A stretch of DNA of 39,016 bases from a virus. The notes beneath the pieces are model-generated. The model had not been told where the DNA came from, did no database searches, and saw only the letters and a program-made list of their open reading frames with translations. Below are positions 1-5,568 of this stretch, one piece after another (within the stretch, counting starts at the first letter, position 1; each line of letters opens with the position of its first letter). The translations under genes and the position numbers were made by a program. The DNA lies in IMG/VR virus record IMGVR_UViG_3300034198_009617, positions 1-39,016 of that record. One strand, written 5' to 3'.

Positions 1-1
1 C

Positions 2-583
2 ATCAGCAATGTGCTTGTAGTCAGCGACCCCAAGCACCCCGAGAACGAGGGCAAGGTGTTCCTGTTCAAGTACGGCAAGAAGATTTTCGAGAAGATTCAG
101 GGTGCGATGAACCCTGAGTTCCAAGACGAGAAGCCCATGAATCCGTTTGATTTTTGGAACGGTGCAAACTTCAAGTTGAAGATTCGTCAGGTGGACGGCT
201 ACGCAAACTTCGACAAGAGCGAATTCTCTGCCCCGTCAGCACTGCTTGGCGGCGATGACGCTGCGCTTGAGAAGTTGTGGAAGACGCAGTACTCGCTGAA
301 GGAGTTCACTGATCCCAAGAACTTCAAGTCCTATGACGAACTCAAGGCTCGTCTTGAACAGGTTCTTGGCGGCAACATTCGTGCAACTGCATCGGACGCG
401 GTTGCGAAGGGTGGCGCGGAGAAGGCTTCGTTTGGTGACGAGGACGCTGCTCCTGCGCGTAAGCCTTCGCTGTCCCCGCCTCCAACCAAGAAGCCCGCTC
501 CCGTGAAGGAAGCCGTCAAGACTGACGATGACGACACGGAAGACGCTTTGTCCTACTTTGAGAAGTTGGCAAGCGAAGACTAA
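2..583 (+). CDS. 32: gp32 single-stranded DNA-binding protein (5' end outside window)
   Basis: This is the C-terminal part of the T4-type ssDNA-binding protein that coats single strands during replication, recombination and repair. The frame is open from base 2 (reading I-S-N-V-L-V-V) and runs into the window edge, so the true start lies upstream; a GTG at 11 is only an internal valine. Family signatures visible are NVLVVSDPKHPENEGKVF, the GKKIFEKI segment, NPFDFWNGANFKLKIRQVDGY and FKSYDELKARLEQVLGG, which match the core OB-fold and its C-terminal side in T4 gp32. A low-complexity Ala/Pro/Lys linker follows, then an acidic tail (TDDDDTEDALSYFEKLASED) of the type that in T4 recruits replication partners. 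It is the only early/middle-type gene in the window and is followed by its own terminator. The family assignment is firm. Confidence 0.95.
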   Translation: MSNVLVVSDPKHPENEGKVFLFKYGKKIFEKIQGAMNPEFQDEKPMNPFDFWNGANFKLKIRQVDGYANFDKSEFSAPSALLGGDDAALEKLWKTQYSLKEFTDPKNFKSYDELKARLEQVLGGNIRATASDAVAKGGAEKASFGDEDAAPARKPSLSPPPTKKPAPVKEAVKTDDDDTEDALSYFEKLASED

Positions 584-606
584 ATCCCCTTCGGTTTCGC
601 AGGAAG

Positions 607-635
607 AGGCGCACGAAAGTGCGCCTTTTTCTTTT
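607..635 (+). terminator. Rho-independent terminator after gp32
   Basis: A perfect 8-bp stem (AGGCGCAC / GTGCGCCT) with a GAAA tetraloop at 615-618 is followed by TTTTCTTTT. It lies 24 bases after the gp32 stop and touches the last base pairs of the convergent 769-aa gene (stop at 634-636). On the minus strand the same hairpin would be followed only by CUUCCU, so termination should be strong for plus-strand transcripts and weaker for minus-strand ones. Confidence 0.9.
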
Positions 636-2943
636 AACGCATGAGAGATTCGCGTTGCAGTTGTCGCAGTGTTGCTTCGTTGTTACGAACACGAACCTCA
701 TCATTGAAGTTGTTGTTCACTACAGAAGTCTTGTTGCTGACACTCGTATTGGATGGCACAATTGTTGGAGCGGGTGTTAGTTCCTTTTTCTTCTGTGCTT
801 CCATCATGGAGATACGCTCTGTATTGTATTGGATTAGCGTCTTTCCGAGTGTGGAGTTTGGCAGTTGAGCAGGAGTGATGTTTCCGAATGTTGTATTCGG
901 TGCGCGTAGTTCGGGTGTACCGAAAGTTCCTGATAGTGATTGAAGTGTTCCCGTACTCAACGGCATGGTTTTCAGATCATTAAATACCGATGTATTGTTT
1001 ATCGAAGACACATCCGACAGTGGACCGCCAAACACTGATGGAATGGCGGATACAGGAATGGAATCCGACAGTGGACCGCCAAACACTGATGGAATGGCGG
1101 ATACAGGAATGGAACCCGATGATCCACCAAGTGCTTCTCCCACCTTTCCAGCCACCATTGCATTTGTTGCATTGGCATTGGAACCTGTTGGAACTATTGT
1201 TGCCCCCGAACCCGCAACCGTAGCAGTTTCTTTTGAGAATACTGTGTTGTATATGTCGCGGATTTTTTCTCCAAAAGTTCTCTTGATGCCTGTGGTCTTT
1301 CCTGCCTGATTGCCAGGATTGTAGTCTGTGGCAATTCCAAGCACATCTTTGATCTTCTTGGAGTAGTTTCCGCCTGTGAGTTCTTGAAGAGCCTCTGCGT
1401 ATTCTCCACCTACATCGGATATGATCTGTGCCGTTGGACGAACATCTTGTGCAGCAGTTGCCCCCATGAAAATCTCTTTGAACATTCCTGTGGCGGCATC
1501 TTTGAGATTTTCTTCCTTTTCAGTCTTCGGCTTCTTTGGAGCGGGAGTTCCTTTGACTGCTTCCTTTGCTTTTTCAAGCGATGTTGTAGTTGCAGTTATA
1601 GCATCCGTCTTTTCGGAAGCAGTCGCTTCGGTCTTTACGGCTTGAGCAACCGCTTGGGTTGCTGCCTGAACCTGTGCAGGCTGTGTGGTTGCTTCTGCTG
1701 CTTCAGTAGCCGCAGCCTTTGCAACCACAGCGGCATTCTGTGTTTCTTTTTCTTTGATCTGTTCTACCGTTTGAGAATCCGTTTCCTTCTTGCTCTCGGT
1801 GAATGTCTTTTCTATTTTTTCGAGCAAGCCAGACTTCTTTTCAGCCATGTCCTGCGTCTTTGGACCAAAAGCCTGCTCTAGCAGTTTACGAATCTCTACA
1901 GCCTCATGGTATACCGCACCCATAGGATTTTTCTTTGGGTCGTCACTTTCGGAGTCTTGCCCGTCAAGATTCGTGAATAGTTCGGATGCTTTCGTTCCGC
2001 CAATTGTTTTAGCAACTCGTTCCACGGTGTTGGTGGAATCGACAATTGCTCCTGCAACTGCCTCGTCGCTAGATTCTTGAGTGGTTGCAGCAGCAGTCTC
2101 TTCGGGGTCAAACAGTTCTTCTTCCAAGGCTCTTGCTGTTTTACCTTGTTGTGCAATTTTTTCGTAGAGTCTTCCTGAATAACTCTCAACCCGCTCTTTT
2201 CCTTCGCGGTTTTCCTTATAGTTTTGGGCAAGCAGATCCCCGACAATAGGAATGTTTCCAAGCAGCCTTTCGGGTATGCTTTGTGCATAACCCTTTAGCC
2301 GTTCCTTCACCATAGCCCCGAAGCCACTCTTTTCGCGTATAGCATCGCGCACAGGCTTTATGACTTCTTCTAGATTCTTTGCAATAGGAGACTGATCGCC
2401 TTGGCTTTGTTTTACAACATCAAGAATGAATTGTAGACGATCATAAATGCGTTTTGCTTCTTCGCGGTCTGCACTCAGCGCATCTTCAGACAGTGATACA
2501 GCCTCGCTATACAGAGTACGCGCAGCCATTCCTTCTGGTGTGCTTTTGTCGAACAGTGCTTTGTTCTTGCTGGCAAAATCTTGAATCTGCTGACGGATAC
2601 CCTTTTGCCCTTCAAGACCTACGACCATCTTTTCGATTGGTCCTGGTTCGATGCCCCGCTGCTTTCTTGCCTGCATGATGCGCTCAAGCAGTTTGAGTTC
2701 GGTCTTTACTTGAGTATTCTCTTCCTTCTTTTCCTGTGGGGTGTCGCCTGCTGGCGCGGGAACAGGAATGTCAATCGGAGCGTTTGCCGATGTAGAGGAA
2801 GTGTCCATATACGAAGGCACAGCATTAGATACTGGAGAAGTCTCCACCATTTTAGCCCGCTGCTCAAATTGCTTCAGTTTTGCAGCGTTTTGCTTTCGTG
2901 CCTTGTCTTTGGCTCGTTGGGATTTTCTGGACTTTCTTGGCAT
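634..2943 (-). CDS. 769-aa hydrophilic coiled-coil protein, probable tail tape measure (gp29 position)
   Basis: I do not recognise a named domain. The protein is long, Ala/Lys/Glu/Gln-rich and largely helical by composition, with a very basic N-terminus (MPRKSRKSQRAKDKARKQ). It has one more hydrophobic patch (about residues 225-245, ERLLGNIPIVGDLLAQNY), a central low-complexity Ala/Thr/Val/Gln stretch, and a Ser/Asn/Thr-rich C-terminal third holding a tandem 17-residue duplication near residues 611-644. The ATG has a good AGAGGA ribosome site a few bases upstream. It follows gp26 and the gp51-like frame by 30 bases, the place where other long-tailed phages keep the tape measure after the frameshifted chaperone pair. 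T4 gp29 is 590 aa; at about 1.5 angstrom per residue, 769 aa would predict a tail near 115 nm. Role inferred from context, length and composition; another structural or scaffold role is possible. Confidence 0.5.
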   Translation of the reverse strand: MPRKSRKSQRAKDKARKQNAAKLKQFEQRAKMVETSPVSNAVPSYMDTSSTSANAPIDIPVPAPAGDTPQEKKEENTQVKTELKLLERIMQARKQRGIEPGPIEKMVVGLEGQKGIRQQIQDFASKNKALFDKSTPEGMAARTLYSEAVSLSEDALSADREEAKRIYDRLQFILDVVKQSQGDQSPIAKNLEEVIKPVRDAIREKSGFGAMVKERLKGYAQSIPERLLGNIPIVGDLLAQNYKENREGKERVESYSGRLYEKIAQQGKTARALEEELFDPEETAAATTQESSDEAVAGAIVDSTNTVERVAKTIGGTKASELFTNLDGQDSESDDPKKNPMGAVYHEAVEIRKLLEQAFGPKTQDMAEKKSGLLEKIEKTFTESKKETDSQTVEQIKEKETQNAAVVAKAAATEAAEATTQPAQVQAATQAVAQAVKTEATASEKTDAITATTTSLEKAKEAVKGTPAPKKPKTEKEENLKDAATGMFKEIFMGATAAQDVRPTAQIISDVGGEYAEALQELTGGNYSKKIKDVLGIATDYNPGNQAGKTTGIKRTFGEKIRDIYNTVFSKETATVAGSGATIVPTGSNANATNAMVAGKVGEALGGSSGSIPVSAIPSVFGGPLSDSIPVSAIPSVFGGPLSDVSSINNTSVFNDLKTMPLSTGTLQSLSGTFGTPELRAPNTTFGNITPAQLPNSTLGKTLIQYNTERISMMEAQKKKELTPAPTIVPSNTSVSNKTSVVNNNFNDEVRVRNNEATLRQLQRESLMR
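1013..1114 (-). repeat. Perfect 51-bp tandem duplication inside the 769-aa gene
   Basis: Two adjacent identical 51-base units (1013-1063 and 1064-1114) differ at no position. The length is 17 codons, so the frame is kept, and each unit encodes SIPVSAIPSVFGGPLSD on the minus strand. Complete identity, including third codon positions, indicates a recent duplication or active slippage/recombination. Confidence 0.95.
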
Positions 2944-2973
2944 GAGTATCCTCTAATATCAAAATGAAGACGC

Positions 2974-3102
2974 TCACTGCTTTGTGTTTCTAGCCCTCTC
3001 GCGCTCTTCCTTGAGGTGGGCAATCAGCATTTGTATGTATACCTCCCTTTCCCAAGGCATCATTTCCTCTATTTCAGACAGCGACCAGTGGTGGTGCTGC
3101 AT
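2974..3102 (-). CDS. 51: gp51-like baseplate hub assembly tail (42 aa; probably made as a gp26 frameshift fusion)
   Basis: A short frame encodes 42 residues from an ATG at 3102, with the family-like core EEMMPWEREVYIQML followed by a charged helix (KEERERARNTKQ). T4 gp51 is the catalytic hub-assembly factor encoded directly after gp26, and the Met-Pro-Trp-Glu-Arg signature is typical of C-terminal extensions of T4-like and other tail chaperones. No convincing Shine-Dalgarno sequence precedes the ATG. The same frame is open without a stop for 19 further codons upstream, back to the slippery run at the end of gp26. Expression as a -1 fusion (gp26 residues 1-234 plus 61 residues, about 295 aa) is therefore more likely than independent initiation. 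The stop TGA at 2974-2976 lies 30 bases before the next gene. The gp51 assignment rests on short motif and position. Confidence 0.65.
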   Translation of the reverse strand: MQHHHWSLSEIEEMMPWEREVYIQMLIAHLKEERERARNTKQ

Positions 3103-3152
3103 AAGGTTAAAGTTTGTCTGAAAATATGAGGCTAGATCACTGTGGCAAAGGG

Positions 3153-3860
3153 TTAGCGAAAAAAATCAGTAATGCTCTTGAACTCCACCTTTACCTTCTC
3201 TCTGCACTTGGGACAGGTGTACTCAATCCCATAGTTCAGTTTGGGTGTGGTTTCAAAGAAGTCCATGATCTGCTCGAAGCCTTTTGGAGTCAGGTTGTCG
3301 ATGAAGTTCCCCAAATCAGCATCATCTATTTCTGTCCGTGTAACTACATCTTCTCCAATGATGACCGCTTCAACACACTGCTTGGCTAGATCGAAAGCCG
3401 CTTCCACGGGAGACTTGTTTGTATCAAGATCGTGAATATTTGCATATCGCATAATCAGACTGACATCATCATCTAGTTTTATGGTTGTGTCAGATTTGGG
3501 TGTGGAAGTCTTCAATGCGACTTCATCCAATCGTACCTTGAGGGAAGTCTGTGTTTGACACTTGCCACACATGACCTGTGGCTTTGCTTCTTCACCAATC
3601 GACTTGGCACGGATCTGCAAGAAGATGTACTCCGCATCAGCAGAGCATATTTTGTAGGTGTCTATGTTTCCATTGGTGCATAGTGATATGATGCTGCTCA
3701 TGGCATCGGAAATCTGCTGAGAGTCCTGTGACTGCAAAGCCACCAAGAGGATCTTCTCCTCTTTAACGACAAACGGTCTGTACTTGGTGGTGATTCCCGA
3801 TACGGGAAGAGTGGCAGTATAGTACGGAACTTGTGCAACTGGTAGTTTCAACTTGTTCAT
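3153..3860 (-). CDS. 26: gp26-family baseplate hub assembly protein (T4_baseplate family)
   Basis: A 235-aa protein (T4 gp26 is 208 aa) of the family needed to assemble the central baseplate hub. Signatures are the N-terminal KYRPFVVKEEKILLVALQS, the region SSIISLCTNG, AEYIFLQIRAKSIGE and the C-terminal EQIMDFFETTPKL. Two CxxC pairs (Cys98/Cys101 and Cys216/Cys219) look like a four-cysteine zinc ribbon joining the two halves. I chose the ATG at 3860: an AAGG ribosome site precedes it by 8 bases, whereas the in-frame GTG at 3869 overlaps that site. The last codons GAT TTT TTT CGC TAA contain a perfect -1 slippery heptamer leading into the gp51-like frame. The gene is preceded by a short intergenic gap with a possible late promoter. 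Confidence 0.85.
   Translation of the reverse strand: MNKLKLPVAQVPYYTATLPVSGITTKYRPFVVKEEKILLVALQSQDSQQISDAMSSIISLCTNGNIDTYKICSADAEYIFLQIRAKSIGEEAKPQVMCGKCQTQTSLKVRLDEVALKTSTPKSDTTIKLDDDVSLIMRYANIHDLDTNKSPVEAAFDLAKQCVEAVIIGEDVVTRTEIDDADLGNFIDNLTPKGFEQIMDFFETTPKLNYGIEYTCPKCREKVKVEFKSITDFFR
3159..3165 (-). other. Candidate programmed -1 ribosomal frameshift site (U UUU UUU)
   Basis: Seven consecutive T on the minus strand are phased exactly as X XXY YYZ relative to gp26: gaT TTT TTT cgc taa. In the -1 frame a TGA lies immediately upstream (tga ttt ttt tcg cta), and in frame 0 the TAA comes one codon downstream. A -1 shift can therefore create a gp26-gp51 fusion only within this very small interval, and the heptamer fills it. 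No obvious close downstream stem-loop was found by eye. Confidence 0.75.
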
Positions 3861-3891
3861 AGTTTTCACCTTTTCAATAATGTGACTATTC

Positions 3892-3899
3892 TATTTAGG
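3892..3899 (-). promoter_or_regulatory. Possible T4-type late promoter element (CCTAAATA) upstream of gp26
   Basis: The minus-strand octamer CCTAAATA lies in the 46-base gap between the tail-tube-family gene and gp26, about 32 bases before the gp26 ATG. T4 late promoters consist of little more than a TATAAATA box; this copy differs at the first two positions. The same octamer occurs in front of gp13. Assignment is tentative. Confidence 0.3.
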
Positions 3900-3906
3900 C
3901 GGTTTA

Positions 3907-4491
3907 TTACTGACCCACTATTCCTGTTAGGTTTTGTGTGTAGAAGTTTGGGGTATATTTGCGATACGCAAGGGTTATGTCTTGGCGTAGTATTTCGTTG
4001 TCTTTCTCATATCCTAGTTGAAGATCGCCAATCGACTTGGGATACACCTCTTCTACCACGGCTTCGTACACCACCGTGTCTGCCTTGGTGAGGATTCGTA
4101 TGAGCATATTGTCCGCCACATAGTTGTTGTAGTAACCCATTTTGAAGTTTTCTGGGTTGGACACCAGCGTAGTCCACGATTCAAATATACGCCGTTCGCG
4201 CATATCGGCTGATAGTATGACAGACAGAGTGAGTTCTCCGCTGTAAGTTACCTCATAAGGCATGGTTCTTGCTGGACCATAGATTCGATACTGTGAGGTG
4301 CTAAACGCTTTTCCTGGTATGTTGATGGAATCGCAGCGCAGACTGATGTTAGCCAAATCAATCGCTTTCACCGCTCTTGGTATGGATAGTATTACTTCGT
4401 ATCTGTTGGCAAAAGCCAAACCAGAATCAGCAACCGAACTCATTATGTTCATAATTGACGAGGTACGATTTGCGTTTGTAGCGTCTGGCAT
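3907..4491 (-). CDS. Tail-tube family protein (T4 gp19/gp54-like)
   Basis: A 194-aa protein with the layout of the T4 tail-tube fold, shared by the tube protein gp19 and by gp54, the baseplate protein that initiates the tube. Features are an N-terminal FANRYEVILSIPRA strand, a conserved middle NISLRCDSINIPGKAFSTSQ, and YGPARTMPYEVTYSGELTLSVILSADMRER. These are followed by the helix RRIFESWTTLV and a C-terminal strand pair EEVYPKSIGDLQLGYEKDN...QDITLAYRKY. The main tube gene normally sits after gp17/gp18, beyond this window, so this copy inside a hub/baseplate cluster more likely serves as the gp54-type tube initiator. T4 gp54 is 320 aa, so this one is short. It starts 3 bases after the preceding stop. 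Family fairly sure, gp54 role inferred. Confidence 0.7.
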   Translation of the reverse strand: MPDATNANRTSSIMNIMSSVADSGLAFANRYEVILSIPRAVKAIDLANISLRCDSINIPGKAFSTSQYRIYGPARTMPYEVTYSGELTLSVILSADMRERRIFESWTTLVSNPENFKMGYYNNYVADNMLIRILTKADTVVYEAVVEEVYPKSIGDLQLGYEKDNEILRQDITLAYRKYTPNFYTQNLTGIVGQ

Positions 4492-4494
4492 GGA

Positions 4495-5094
4495 TTATCT
4501 TGCCTTTTGGTTGTGTCTCTTGATCTGATTTGCCGATTCTCTATACACACCAGTCTTTCGACCACCTATGAAAAAGCCCGTTTCCGATTCAGCCAGTGTT
4601 TTCCAATTCTCATATGGAATGACTACTGGTCGTTTCCGCATTCCGCCCCACGAGTATTTCCTGTAACACGCATAGAAAAATTTGAACTTCTTTCCCGCCT
4701 TCAAGATGCGATAGTTCATCTGTAAACGATTTCTCCACTCCTCTGTGTTTCGCTTGAGTGGGAGTTGATCCATCAGTGCATTGAACAGGAACATCCTTCG
4801 TTTGATGTCTACAAAGTGGAGGTTGATTCCTTCAAATCCCCCACGATGCACCTCCGTTACAAATATCAACGGAAACACATCATAGTATTTATCTGATTCT
4901 AAAAATGCTTCATTCGTTGGTGCATATTTGAAAAAGATCATCTGACCAGGCATGAGCCTGTTTGGAACCGACAACTTGCCTTCATTGGAGAGGAACTTCA
5001 GTAGCGAGGCATAGGTGTTGTTCGTGCCGCCAAGCGCAGAGGTGGTTTCTGCAAGCAATTCTTTGAGTTCGGCATTGGTGTCGGTGTTGCTCAT
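4495..5094 (-). CDS. Unassigned conserved-looking 199-aa protein in the T4 gene 2 position
   Basis: I cannot assign a function from sequence. The protein is basic and rich in aromatic residues. A helical N-terminus (LKELLAETTSALGG) leads into SVPNRLMPGQMIFFKYAP, then YYDVFPLIFVTEVHRGGFEGINLHFVDIKRR, a helix FNALMDQL, and a Lys/Arg/Tyr-rich C-terminal half (KKFKFFYACYRKYSWGGMRKRPVV). The pattern of FxY, YYDxFPL and GFxGINLHF blocks looks like an ordered all-beta or mixed core, not a linker. Its ATG overlaps the gp4 stop (ATGA), implying translational coupling. In T4, gene 2 (protector of packaged DNA ends) lies directly beside gene 4, so a gp2-like role is possible, but I see no diagnostic gp2 motif. 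Confidence 0.5.
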   Translation of the reverse strand: MSNTDTNAELKELLAETTSALGGTNNTYASLLKFLSNEGKLSVPNRLMPGQMIFFKYAPTNEAFLESDKYYDVFPLIFVTEVHRGGFEGINLHFVDIKRRMFLFNALMDQLPLKRNTEEWRNRLQMNYRILKAGKKFKFFYACYRKYSWGGMRKRPVVIPYENWKTLAESETGFFIGGRKTGVYRESANQIKRHNQKAR

Positions 5095-5531
5095 TGCTGT
5101 TTCTTGAATAGATCGTCTTCTGTGAGGATTTTAAACTCCCACCCTTTTGATGCGGAAACGGCTTTTGCTGCTTCCCATTTAGCCTTGTTGGTGATCCAAG
5201 TCTGTACTTCCGTAATGTAACCGCGAGTTACTTTTTTTTTCTTCTCTGGCTCGCGGCACTGTTTTTTGGGTTTGATTTCCACCAACCAAGTTTTAATCCC
5301 ATCGGGCTGTCTGATTTCTACTAGGAAGTCTACGAAGTATCGGTGCATTTTTCGATCAAGCGGACTCATGTATGGAATGACCACTTCCTCAGATGCCCAA
5401 CGCAGCACATTCGTGCTTTGATCGCACCATTTCATAAACTTTCGCTCCCACATACTCCGATACATAATCTGCGTGGGATTGCCTATGTATTTTGTGGGGT
5501 TTTGAGGTTTGAAATATCCTTTGTACGCCAT
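5091..5531 (-). CDS. 4: gp4 head completion protein (T4 gp50/gp65)
   Basis: A 146-aa protein aligning closely with T4 gp4 (150 aa), which completes DNA-filled heads before tail joining and has an endonuclease-like fold. Diagnostic blocks in order are MAYKGYFKPQNPTKYIG, IMYRSMWERKFMKWCD, LRWASEEVVIPY.SPLD, HRYFVDFLVEI, WLVEIKPKKQ, AKWEAAKA and WEFKILTEDDLF. The glutamate of SEEV, the aspartate of YFVDF and the EIKPK motif resemble the D-ExK catalytic layout of restriction-like nucleases. I chose the ATG at 5531 because MAYKGYF is the family N-terminus; the in-frame GTG at 5552 would add seven unconserved residues. The coding strand carries an A9 run (5232-5240) giving a lysine cluster. The gene is transcribed away from gp48 across a 37-base gap. 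Confidence 0.92.
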   Translation of the reverse strand: MAYKGYFKPQNPTKYIGNPTQIMYRSMWERKFMKWCDQSTNVLRWASEEVVIPYMSPLDRKMHRYFVDFLVEIRQPDGIKTWLVEIKPKKQCREPEKKKKVTRGYITEVQTWITNKAKWEAAKAVSASKGWEFKILTEDDLFKKQQ

Positions 5532-5553
5532 CGCATAGATATGTAGCACCACC

Positions 5554-5560
5554 GAGAGGA
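5554..5560 (+). promoter_or_regulatory. Ribosome binding site of gp48
   Basis: GAGAGGA lies 8 bases before the ATG at 5569 and fixes that start. It lies in the 37-base divergent gap between gp4 and gp48, so any promoters for the two opposite transcripts must overlap coding sequence. Confidence 0.75.
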
Positions 5561-5568
5561 AATAGCGT

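Noticed and set aside
1384-1881. Open frame of 165 codons on the plus strand opposite the 769-aa gene
   Set aside because: Cys/Leu/Phe-rich shadow of an Ala/Lys/Glu-rich gene; no ribosome site, no family, and the opposite frame has a good start and context.
3861-3869. GTG start of gp26 at 3869
   Set aside because: Overlaps the AAGG ribosome site that serves the ATG at 3860.
5221-5256. A9 run in gp4 flanked by a perfect 7-bp inverted repeat (CCGCGAG / CTCGCGG), considered as a second frameshift or terminator
   Set aside because: The frame 0 product matches gp4 past the run, the -1 frame closes after 17 codons without a recognisable product, and the run sits in the loop instead of after the stem. 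Probably just a lysine-rich loop, though an error-prone homopolymer for sequencing.
5532-5552. GTG start of gp4 at 5552
   Set aside because: Would add seven unconserved residues before the family N-terminus MAYKGYF; ATG at 5531 preferred.
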